Source of the DNA: an uncultured Ruminococcus sp.
GTDB lineage: Bacteria; Bacillota; Clostridia; Oscillospirales; Ruminococcaceae
Direction: 5' to 3'
NCBI GenBank assembly: GCA_900752785.1
Contig: CAADWP010000146.1
Location: 1 to 12,339, forward strand
Length of the DNA stretch: 12,339 nucleotides
Below the pieces are notes generated by a model. That model had not been told where the DNA came from and ran no database searches. It saw nothing but the letters and a program-made list of their open reading frames with translations. Each line of letters opens with the position of its first letter. Position 1 is the first letter of the stretch. Positions 6,103 through 12,339 of the stretch are shown piece by piece. The position numbers were made by a program, and so were the translations under genes.

Positions 6103-8418
6103 ATGAAGCAGATAATAAAAAACATCCTGCCATACAAATATCTGGCTATGCTTATATTGGTTCTTCTGGGCGTTCAGGCATACTGCGACCTTTCGCTGCC
6201 TCAGTATACCTCGGATATGATCGATGTGGGAATCCAGAACCACGGAGTTCAATATATCCTCCCCGAGAAAATAACCGCCAATGAAATGCAGCTTTCCGAG
6301 ATATTTATGACAGAGGATGAAAAGCTCGAATGGAGGAGTTGTTATAAAGCCGACGGCGACGACTATGTCAGAAAAACCAATTCGGAGAATCGTCTTGAAT
6401 CGCTAAGCAGCAGTCTTCTAACTCCAATCGTATTGAGCTACCAAACAGGCAATACCTCCGAAGAAAAGTTTAAGGAATTTATGAATCAAAGAGCTGCTGA
6501 AAATCCTCAGCTCTCCGGCGTTGATTTTAACAGCCTTTCAATTTCGGAGATCAGCGAGCTTATGAATATCGAGCTAAAAACCACGGAGGCTGAGGACGAG
6601 GACGGCAATGTCTCAACATATGTTGATATGCGCCCGCTTCTTCTTAACGGAGGGAATGCCCCGAGCGCTGATAGCGCGCTGCTTTCCATGCGGGAACAAA
6701 TGGAAAAAACGACCGAAGCCATAGGAAGCAGTACCCTAAGATCAATGGGAATTGCTTACGCTATAAGCTGCGATAAAGCGGCAGGCGTTAACATTGACGA
6801 CCTTCAAAAAGATTATCTCTGGGCACAGAGCTTTAAAATGCTTCTTATGTCGCTGCTTATGCTGGCAGCCTCTATCGGCGCAGGTTTTCTCTCGGCACGA
6901 GTCGGCGCGGGCATTGGACGCGATCTGCGTCAGCGTATTTTTACAAGAGTCATCGGATACTCGAATACCGAAATGGACAAATTCTCCACGGCTTCGCTTA
7001 TCACAAGAAACACAAACGACGTTCAGCAGATACAAATGGTAACGACTATGCTGCTCCGTATGCTCATGTACGCTCCGATAATCGGCATAGGCGGCGTTAT
7101 CAAGGTTATCAATACAAAAGCAAACATGAGCTGGATAATTGCGGCTGCGGTCGCAGCAATCTTTCTGCTTATCGCAGTACTTATGTCTCTTGCTATGCCG
7201 AAATTCAAGATCATGCAGAAACTTGTCGATTCCCTTAACCTTGTTTCAAGAGAGATCCTTACGGGGCTGCCCGTAATACGCGCTTTCGGAAGAGAAAAAA
7301 CCGAGGAGGAACGCTTTGACCGCGCTAATACAAAGCTAATGAAAACACAGCTCTTTACTCACCGTGTTATGAACTTCATGATGCCGGGAATGAGTCTTGT
7401 TATGTACGGCGTGACTCTTACAATCGTATGGGTATCGGCGCATAAGATCGACGCAGGAACATTACAGGTCGGCGCAATGACGGCTTTTATAACCTATTCC
7501 ATGCAGATCGTAATGTCATTCCTCATGCTCACGATGATGTCGGTAATGCTTCCCCGAGCAGGAGTGGCTGCCGATAGAATTGCAGAAGTACTTTCGACCG
7601 AAGGCTCTGTCCTCGATCCGGAAAATCCTGAAAAACCGGACACAATAATAGGCAGGGTTGCATTTGAAAACGTATCGTTCAGTTACCCTTCAGCAGATAA
7701 ATGCGCTCTTGAAAACATTAACTTTACAGCAGAACCGGGAGAAACTACCGCTATCATAGGCAGTACCGGCTGCGGAAAATCGACCCTTATCAATCTTATT
7801 CCAAGATTTTACGATGTTACCGACGGTAAGGTAACTATCGACGGAATAGATGTAAGAAAGCTTTCAAAAACAGATCTCAGAAGCTGCATAGGACTTGTTC
7901 CGCAGAAAGGCATACTTTTCTCAGGAACTATCTCGTCAAATCTTCGATTCGGCAAGCATGATGCTGATGAAAACGAAATTAAAAAAGCGGCAGAAATTGC
8001 TCAGGCAATGGAATTTATAAGCACGAATTCCGAAGGCTTTGAACGAAGCATCGCTCAGGGAGGAAGCAACGTTTCAGGCGGTCAGAAACAGCGTCTTGCG
8101 ATTGCCCGTGCCATTGCCAAGCAGCCAAAGATATATATTTTTGACGACAGCTTCTCGGCTCTCGATATGAAAACAGACGCTGCATTAAGAAAGGCATTAG
8201 GAGAACATACGTCTGATTCTACAGTAATTATTGTGGCTCAGCGTATCAGTACAATCATGAACGCAAATAAAATTATTGTTCTTAATGAAGGAAAAATCGA
8301 GGGAATCGGTACTCACGCCGAACTGCTGAAAAACTGCGATACTTATTTGCAGATAGCGCGTTCTCAGCTTTCCGAATCTGAACTGAACAATAGCGCAGGA
8401 GGTGAACAGCATGAGTAA
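6103..8418 (+). CDS. ABC exporter half-transporter, degenerate-site subunit with large extracellular insert
   Basis: A 771-residue half-transporter, nearly 200 longer than usual. After TM1 (about 13-30) comes a soluble, charged insert of about 190 residues (45-235) before TM2 (246-265); it should lie outside the membrane between TM1 and TM2. Further membrane segments lie near 315-360 and 425-485. In the nucleotide-binding domain (about 515-755), Walker A GSTGCGKS is at 553-560, Q-loop Gln601, signature VSGGQ at 657-661, and Walker B IYIFDD at 677-682 with Asp682 instead of Glu. Gln713 replaces the switch His. Its own ATP site should therefore hydrolyse poorly, while its canonical signature serves the partner's active site. 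AAAGGAG at 6091-6097 fixes ATG 6103, and its stop overlaps the next gene by 8 nt. A drug or peptide export role is likely from the family; the substrate is unknown. Confidence 0.95.
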   Translation: MKQIIKNILPYKYLAMLILVLLGVQAYCDLSLPQYTSDMIDVGIQNHGVQYILPEKITANEMQLSEIFMTEDEKLEWRSCYKADGDDYVRKTNSENRLESLSSSLLTPIVLSYQTGNTSEEKFKEFMNQRAAENPQLSGVDFNSLSISEISELMNIELKTTEAEDEDGNVSTYVDMRPLLLNGGNAPSADSALLSMREQMEKTTEAIGSSTLRSMGIAYAISCDKAAGVNIDDLQKDYLWAQSFKMLLMSLLMLAASIGAGFLSARVGAGIGRDLRQRIFTRVIGYSNTEMDKFSTASLITRNTNDVQQIQMVTTMLLRMLMYAPIIGIGGVIKVINTKANMSWIIAAAVAAIFLLIAVLMSLAMPKFKIMQKLVDSLNLVSREILTGLPVIRAFGREKTEEERFDRANTKLMKTQLFTHRVMNFMMPGMSLVMYGVTLTIVWVSAHKIDAGTLQVGAMTAFITYSMQIVMSFLMLTMMSVMLPRAGVAADRIAEVLSTEGSVLDPENPEKPDTIIGRVAFENVSFSYPSADKCALENINFTAEPGETTAIIGSTGCGKSTLINLIPRFYDVTDGKVTIDGIDVRKLSKTDLRSCIGLVPQKGILFSGTISSNLRFGKHDADENEIKKAAEIAQAMEFISTNSEGFERSIAQGGSNVSGGQKQRLAIARAIAKQPKIYIFDDSFSALDMKTDAALRKALGEHTSDSTVIIVAQRISTIMNANKIIVLNEGKIEGIGTHAELLKNCDTYLQIARSQLSESELNNSAGGEQHE
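8397..8404 (+). promoter_or_regulatory. Ribosome binding site setting the second subunit's start at 8411
   Basis: AGGAGGTG ends 6 nt before ATG 8411. A GTG at 8402 is in the same frame but lies inside this site, so the ATG is the true start. The site is within the 3' end of the upstream gene, as expected for coupled translation. Confidence 0.9.
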
Positions 8419-10249
8419 AAATACAAATTCAGCTCACAGAATGCGCGGTCCAATGCGTGGCGGACCTCTTGCCCCCGGTGAAAAACCGAAAAATTTCAAG
8501 CATTCCATGAAAAAGCTCATAAGTTATCTTGGTTCATATAAGATTCCAATTCTAATAGTAATGATTCTGGCAGCCATAGCCACTGTCTTTGCTGTCGCCG
8601 GTCCTAAGATAATGGGTAAAGCTACAAATGCGCTTTTCGACGGACTTATGCGTAAGATCGCAGGCACAGGCGGAATTGATTTCGGATTTATCGGAAAAAT
8701 ATTACTGTTCACATTGGGTCTGTATATTTTCAGCTCAGTTATCAGCTTTGCTCAGGGCTGGATAATGACCAATATTTCACAGAAAATCTCTTATAAAATG
8801 AGGCGTGATATATCCGAAAAGATAAATCGTATGCCTATGAGCTATTTTGAAAGCCGAACCTACGGCGAAGTACTTTCGCGCATTACAAACGATGTTGACA
8901 CTCTCGGAATGACCCTCAACCAGAGCATCACACAAATAATAACCTCCGTTGCAACGCTTATCGGTACTCTTGTCATGATGCTTTCGATCTCCCCGATAAT
9001 GACGCTCATATCTCTGGTCATACTGCCAATATCCGTTTTCCTGCTTTCTTTTGTTATCAAAAAATCACAGCGTCATTTCCGCACTCAACAGGAATACCTT
9101 GGACGCATTAACGGAATCGTTGAAGAATCGTACGGAGGTCACAGCGTTATACAGGCTTTTAATAAAGAGGACGAAACTGTCGGCGAATTTGGCAGTATAA
9201 ACAGCGTTCTTTATCAGTCTGCCTGGAAATCGCAGTTCCTGTCCGGAATCATGATGCCTATCATGACATTTGTCGGCAATATGGGTTATGCAGGCGTTGC
9301 TGTATCGGGAGCTATGCTGGCAGTTAAGGGCGTTATCGGAATCGGTGATATACAAGCGTTTATTCAATATGTCAAGCAGTTTACCCAGCCAATACAGCAG
9401 ATAGCTCAGGTCATTAATCAGGTTCAGTCAATGACTGCTGCTGCCGAAAGGATATTTGAATTTCTTGATGAAGATGAAGAATCTTCCGAACCGGAAGATT
9501 CAATTATCCCGGCAGAGGTTAACGGCGACGTTCGGTTCAGCCATGTTTCTTTTGGCTATACTCCGGAAAAGATAATAATCAAAGATTTCAGCGCCGAAGT
9601 CAAAGCAGGTCAGAAGATCGCTATCGTCGGACCTACCGGTGCCGGAAAAACTACCATGGTAAAGCTTTTGATGCGTTTTTATGATGTAAACAGCGGAGGA
9701 ATTTTTGTAGACGGAGTCGATATACGCAATATTCCCAGAAATGAACTGCGCAAAAGCTTCGGAATGGTATTGCAGGATACATGGTTGTTTAACGGAACCA
9801 TAATGGAGAATATACGCTACGGACGCCCGGGAGCTACCGACAACGAGGTAATTGATGCCGCAAAGGCTGCTCATGCTCATCACTTTATAAGCTCGCTGCC
9901 TAACGGTTATAATATGATTTTGAACGAAGAAGCCGGAAATGTTTCTCAGGGACAAAAGCAGCTTCTTACTATTGCAAGAGCTATCCTTTCGGATTCAAAG
10001 ATAATGATACTGGACGAAGCAACTTCCTCGGTCGATACGCGAACAGAGGTGCTTATTCAGGACGCTATGGACAGACTGATGACAGGCAGAACAAGCTTTA
10101 TTATCGCTCATAGACTGTCCACTATACGAAATGCCGATCTTATACTTGTTATGAAGGACGGCGATATCATAGAACAAGGAAATCACAATGAGCTTTTAGC
10201 TAAAAACGGTTTCTATGCACAGCTATACAATTCACAATTTGAAAATTAA
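8411..10249 (+). CDS. ABC exporter half-transporter, catalytic subunit
   Basis: A 612-residue half-transporter and partner of the upstream 771-residue subunit. A cytoplasmic N-terminal tail rich in Gly, Pro, Arg and Met (MRGPMRGGPLAPGEKPKNFK, about 11-30) precedes the membrane domain (about 45-330). Tails of this kind are common in the second subunit of such pairs. The nucleotide-binding domain has Walker A GPTGAGKT at 407-414, Gln455, signature VSQGQ at 511-515, Walker B IMILDE with catalytic Glu536, and switch His567. All hydrolysis residues are intact, but the signature carries Gln for the second Gly, as in the first operon's catalytic subunit. The start overlaps the upstream stop (ATGAGTAA). 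No clear terminator follows in 10250-10376, so read-through into the DUF3592 gene is possible. Confidence 0.95.
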   Translation: MSKNTNSAHRMRGPMRGGPLAPGEKPKNFKHSMKKLISYLGSYKIPILIVMILAAIATVFAVAGPKIMGKATNALFDGLMRKIAGTGGIDFGFIGKILLFTLGLYIFSSVISFAQGWIMTNISQKISYKMRRDISEKINRMPMSYFESRTYGEVLSRITNDVDTLGMTLNQSITQIITSVATLIGTLVMMLSISPIMTLISLVILPISVFLLSFVIKKSQRHFRTQQEYLGRINGIVEESYGGHSVIQAFNKEDETVGEFGSINSVLYQSAWKSQFLSGIMMPIMTFVGNMGYAGVAVSGAMLAVKGVIGIGDIQAFIQYVKQFTQPIQQIAQVINQVQSMTAAAERIFEFLDEDEESSEPEDSIIPAEVNGDVRFSHVSFGYTPEKIIIKDFSAEVKAGQKIAIVGPTGAGKTTMVKLLMRFYDVNSGGIFVDGVDIRNIPRNELRKSFGMVLQDTWLFNGTIMENIRYGRPGATDNEVIDAAKAAHAHHFISSLPNGYNMILNEEAGNVSQGQKQLLTIARAILSDSKIMILDEATSSVDTRTEVLIQDAMDRLMTGRTSFIIAHRLSTIRNADLILVMKDGDIIEQGNHNELLAKNGFYAQLYNSQFEN

Positions 10250-10361
10250 CATTGCCGGTTTATTAAAACAAATTTTAAAAGCTCCTGAATTATGAACCGC
10301 AACAGTAAAAACGTACAACGACAAAAAGAGACTCCTATATTGCGATAATAAGTAGTGATAG

Positions 10362-10368
10362 AGAGGAA
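10362..10368 (+). promoter_or_regulatory. Ribosome binding site selecting ATG 10377
   Basis: AGAGGAA lies 8 nt before ATG 10377. A TTG at 10371 opens the same frame two codons earlier but is only 2 nt from this site, so ATG 10377 is preferred. Confidence 0.6.
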
Positions 10369-10376
10369 CATTGCAT

Positions 10377-10934
10377 ATGAAGTTAATTGATTTTTACTGG
10401 ATACCGTTAGTTTTAATTGTTATCATAGTATTATTGATAAAAAAAAGCACAAGAAAAATCATGTTAAAAGCTTTATTAGTTTTATCAATTATAGTATCTG
10501 TTCTGTTTATTATATTCCTTGTTGGTATGTTGTTTTTCAAGAATAACATTGTGATATTCTTTATATTCTCGTTTTTTACGGTGACGATTGCGTTTATGTT
10601 TGGCTATTCTATGAAATTTCTTGTTAACACGATATCTCTTCAAAGATTCGGTTGCCGTACTATAGGCGAAATTATTTATGTTGGCGTTGGAAGAGGAAGT
10701 CACTATAAAATCAAGTATCATGTAAATAATGAAGAATATTTATGTATCGGCGAGAGATTGAATGATAAATGGAAAGTTGGCGACAGTGTAACGATCATCT
10801 ACTCACAACAAAAACCCAATAAATCTTGTCTTGAAAAGGATGACTTAAAAGCTGCAATTGCTCTGACCATTTTTTCGTTAATTTTATTGATAGGTGCGCT
10901 TATTGTAGAATATTATGCGTTAATGGCTGTATAA
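10377..10934 (+). CDS. DUF3592-like small membrane protein
   Basis: A 185-residue membrane protein of unknown function. Three hydrophobic helices (about 6-22, 29-52 and 57-82) precede a soluble beta-rich domain at about 86-150, and a fourth helix lies near 155-180. The soluble part reads as DUF3592: GCRTIGEIIYVG, then YKIKYHVNNEEYLC, then WKVGDSVTIIYSQQKP (the family's 'VGD.V.V.Y.P..P' motif). The DNA here is more AT-rich than the exporter operon before it, suggesting separate or later acquisition. It lies 127 nt after the exporter genes and ends 1 nt before an Rhs-core remnant. In Rhs loci small membrane proteins often act as immunity proteins for the toxin tip, so an orphan immunity gene is one reading; it is only contextual. 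No function is assigned. Confidence 0.7.
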   Translation: MKLIDFYWIPLVLIVIIVLLIKKSTRKIMLKALLVLSIIVSVLFIIFLVGMLFFKNNIVIFFIFSFFTVTIAFMFGYSMKFLVNTISLQRFGCRTIGEIIYVGVGRGSHYKIKYHVNNEEYLCIGERLNDKWKVGDSVTIIYSQQKPNKSCLEKDDLKAAIALTIFSLILLIGALIVEYYALMAV

Positions 10935-10935
10935 T

Positions 10936-11053
10936 GTTATCAAATCCCATACTTATGACGCTTTCGGTGTTGAGAAGAATATTGACAATTACGATGCTAA
11001 TCCGTTCCGTTAATGCATATTATGATTTAAGTAATGTTATTACGAAGCATTGA
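10936..11053 (+). pseudogene. Rhs/YD-repeat core remnant
   Basis: Read from 10936, the DNA gives VIKSHT then YDAFGVEKNID, a short spacer and NPFR, then a TAA. A deletion of a few bases and a frame change at about 10992-11020 restore YYDLSNVITKH before a stop at 11051-11053. The order YDAFG..., NPFRY(C/A)GEYYD is the signature of the C-terminal RHS repeat-associated core domain. Only about 40 codons survive, with a stop and an apparent deletion of the (Y)CGE codons, so this cannot be functional. Full Rhs proteins are very large secreted or surface toxin carriers, and short displaced core fragments followed by toxin or immunity genes are common at their loci. No toxin domain was recognised downstream. 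Confidence 0.7.
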
Positions 11054-11085
11054 ATTGAATTAATTTAAAACATCTATATTTTTAC

Positions 11086-11128
11086 GGAGCAAAACAAGCT
11101 TTTAAAGCAAGTTCTGCTCCATATTTTT
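11086..11128 (+). terminator. Probable terminator after the Rhs remnant
   Basis: GGAGCA (11086-11091) pairs with TGCTCC (11115-11120), with extra short complementary blocks (AC/GT, GC/GC) further in, followed by ATATTTTT. The loop is long and the inner stem broken, so it is weaker than the other terminators here. It could end transcripts from the DUF3592 gene. Confidence 0.5.
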
Positions 11129-11282
11129 CTCTTGAAAATGCAAAATTAAGTTTTTATGTCTACACGAAAACTGAATAAGAAACAGAATGAGGATATAAAT
11201 ACAATCGTTTTAATTAATAAAGCGAATATATTTGTACCTTTTTTTATGTCATCTTTGCCTGATATAACGCACCAATAGGGTT

Positions 11283-11819
11283 ATGTGCAAGCACACGATC
11301 TTTTGTAACCAACGTTGTATTGATACCATTGCAGCGCATGGCTTTTTCACCGCTGCATGGGTGAAGAAACGTGTTAATAGCCACAAAAACAAAAACAGAA
11401 ATCAAAAGATTGATGATTTCGGTTATTTTACTTACGTCATTTTGATATTAATAGCTTTACTTGGGATTTCCAAAGTAATCTCATCCGAAAGTAAGTCCTT
11501 GCTGCTCTTGGATGTTGTAACCATCGCATCCGCTGTTGAAATGCTGCTGATTCCCAAGCTGATAGGCAGCTGCGGAATGTCTTCTATGGTTTGCAATACC
11601 GGAACAATGCCTGTTCTTACGATTTCTTCGCTTTTATTGATATTGATTTTCATTATTTCCATTATCGGAAATGTGCTAAGCAAACAAAGCCGCGAAGAAG
11701 CGGAAATAAAGGCAGCAGCGGCAGAGCTGAAGTTTACGGCACTTTCAAGGGAATTGTATACAACCATATTATGTCAAAGAAAATTTACTGCGACGAATGC
11801 GGTACAATGTTTCGCATAA
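11283..11819 (+). pseudogene. DUF4418-like membrane protein remnant
   Basis: The frame is open for 178 codons, but only residues about 51-133 (roughly 11433-11681) look like a protein. One hydrophobic segment (YVILILIALLGISKV), a linker (SESKSLLLLDVV), then AVEMLLIPKLIGSCGMSSM.C and a final helix (VLTISSLLLILIFIISIIG) match from memory the second half of DUF4418 proteins, which carry a conserved 'LIP..LIG.CG....C' stretch. The usual first helix and its Cys motif are missing upstream; instead there is a basic, non-hydrophobic run. The 3' end passes out of frame through the serine recombinase remnant, so the original C-terminus is lost. There is no ribosome site before ATG 11283. DUF4418 has no known function. 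A complementary minus-strand frame in the same region reads less like a protein. Confidence 0.5.
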
Positions 11820-11931
11820 AGCATATTAACGGAAACACATATTGGAAATGCAGAAATTATAATACGTCCGCTAAGAATTTCAATATAAAACAAATTTCAG
11901 AGAAACGGTTTTATAAAGCTTTTATACATCA
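11732..11931 (+). pseudogene. Large serine recombinase remnant: zinc-ribbon tail
   Basis: In the +2 frame the DNA encodes SKKIYCDECGTMFRIKHING then NTYWKCRNYNTSAKNFNIKQI and SEKRFYKAF. This is the zinc beta-ribbon of large serine recombinases, whose usual form is C-x2-C, 'YW.C..H', Cys, then '(I/V)(P/S)E..(L/I)Y.AF'. Three ligands survive (codons at 11789, 11798 and 11849). The fourth, expected at 11879, is Phe (TTC), one base from a Cys codon, and the usual His is Tyr. The catalytic resolvase domain and the rest of the recombinase domain are absent, and similarity stops near 11931. It is a decayed fragment of a mobile-element integrase, about 250 nt before tRNA-Trp. Confidence 0.7.
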
Positions 11932-12062
11932 AACTTATATACCCGTACATTCGCAAGTTCGTCAGGCATTTCTGCCATTCTCAGCATCTGCATTTTATAG
12001 AACTCCGACCTATAGGATGCACCATCCACCTCTGGACAGCTTTCATATTTGTTTTCACAGAT
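11922..12062 (-). pseudogene. Unidentified minus-strand coding fragment
   Basis: An open minus-strand frame of 46 codons between stops with no start codon near its head. It reads CENKYESCPEVDGA, then SEFYKMQMLRMAEMPDEL and ANVRVYKFDV. The composition looks like real protein, with two Cys, acidic and basic alternation and an amphipathic helix, but I do not recognise the family. It abuts the end of the recombinase remnant on the other strand, which suggests a join between two decayed elements. Chance cannot be excluded at this length. Confidence 0.3.
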
Positions 12063-12138
12063 TTACAGTATATTTGGTATGATTTTTTATTTATTAAAGG
12101 TATACAGTTTGTTAAAAAATAAAAATTTGTTTTTGCTA

Positions 12139-12167
12139 TTGACATATTTCTTTTTTTCTGTTATAAT
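12139..12167 (+). promoter_or_regulatory. Consensus promoter of tRNA-Trp
   Basis: TTGACA (12139-12144), a 17-nt spacer and TATAAT (12162-12167), a perfect sigma-A promoter. Transcription should start about 7 nt before the mature tRNA 5' end. Confidence 0.9.
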
Positions 12168-12180
12168 TTATTATGTCGTT

Positions 12181-12256
12181 AGGGGTATAGCTCAGTTGGT
12201 AGAGCAGCGGTCTCCAAAACCGCGTGCCGAGGGTTCAAGTCCTTCTGCCCCTGCCA
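12181..12256 (+). tRNA. tRNA-Trp (anticodon CCA)
   Basis: A full 76-nt cloverleaf. The acceptor arm AGGGGTA (12181-12187) pairs with TGCCCCT (12246-12252, one G-T pair), followed by G and an encoded CCA at 12254-12256. The D arm is CTCAGTTGGTAGAG. The anticodon stem GCGGT/ACCGC encloses loop CTCCAAA with anticodon CCA at 12214-12216. The T arm is GAGGG-TTCAAGT-CCTTC. It has its own promoter and terminator, so it appears to be transcribed alone. Confidence 0.97.
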
Positions 12257-12285
12257 TATTGGTACAATAAAAAAGATGTACGTCG

Positions 12286-12313
12286 AAAAATCCGCTATAT
12301 ATAGCGGATTTTT
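12286..12313 (+). terminator. Rho-independent terminator after tRNA-Trp
   Basis: AAAAATCCGCTATA and TATAGCGGATTTTT form a perfect 28-nt palindrome: a stem of 12 bp with a 4-nt loop ending in a T run. It is symmetrical and could work from either strand. Confidence 0.9.
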
Positions 12314-12339
12314 GGCATTCAGAGAGCAAAAATTTTATA

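Noticed and set aside
11156..11278. 40-codon plus-strand frame beginning MSTRKLNKKQ
   Set aside because: No ribosome site, no recognised family, very AT-rich. Too weak to call, though it could be another relic.
11432..11767. 111-codon minus-strand frame opposite the DUF4418-like remnant
   Set aside because: The plus-strand frame has coherent membrane helices and family motifs; the minus frame is Ser/Ile-rich as expected for an antisense shadow.
12049..12270. 73-codon plus-strand frame running through tRNA-Trp
   Set aside because: It contains the tRNA sequence translated by chance and has no ribosome site.
1..12339. CRISPR array, complete insertion sequence, or a clear tRNA attachment-site duplication
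   Set aside because: No regularly spaced repeats or intact transposase gene were seen, and no repeat of the tRNA-Trp 3' end was found in the window.

Overview
The window reads as chromosome of a gut-type Clostridia bacterium, most likely Oscillospiraceae (Ruminococcus-like). This is inferred from the strong AGGAGG ribosome sites, moderately AT-rich DNA, the style of the ECF sigma/anti-sigma pair with a Thr-rich stalk, the UPF0735/PheB-type ACT protein beside homoserine dehydrogenase, and paired ABC exporter half-transporters. No taxonomic search was possible.

Layout. (1) 1-2058: the 3' end of one ABC exporter half-transporter, its complete partner (8-nt gene overlap) and a strong terminator. 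(2) 2059-2218: a 160-nt element that folds end to end into one long hairpin, MITE-like. (3) 2324-4145: an ECF-type sigma factor and a single-pass membrane protein that looks like its anti-sigma/sensor. (4) 4157-4185: a bidirectional terminator between convergent units. (5) 4195-5848, minus strand: a two-gene operon, pheB-like ACT regulator then homoserine dehydrogenase (hom). (6) 5849-6102: a divergent control region with two consensus sigma-A promoters, a 10-bp palindrome between them and a structured exporter leader. (7) 6103-10249: a second complete heterodimeric ABC exporter pair, again with an 8-nt overlap. (8) 10377-10934: a small DUF3592-type membrane protein. (9) 10936-12062: a graveyard of gene fragments: an Rhs/YD-repeat core remnant, a DUF4418-like membrane protein remnant, the zinc-ribbon tail of a large serine recombinase, and an unidentified minus-strand fragment. 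(10) 12139-12313: a consensus promoter, tRNA-Trp(CCA) and a strong terminator.

How the genes work together. In each exporter pair the first protein has a degenerate nucleotide site (Asp for the catalytic Glu, Gln for the switch His) and the second has the intact residues but an LSQGQ/VSQGQ signature. Each pair should therefore form a heterodimer with one degenerate and one hydrolysing ATP site. The sigma/anti-sigma pair should pass an extracellular signal to transcription; its target genes are not visible. hom and the ACT protein belong to the aspartate-family (Thr/Met) amino-acid pathway. The block next to tRNA-Trp looks like the worn remains of mobile and polymorphic-toxin DNA.

No clearly new multi-gene system is visible. 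The best leads are the sigma/sensor pair, the 160-nt hairpin element and the Rhs-core remnant beside the DUF3592 gene.
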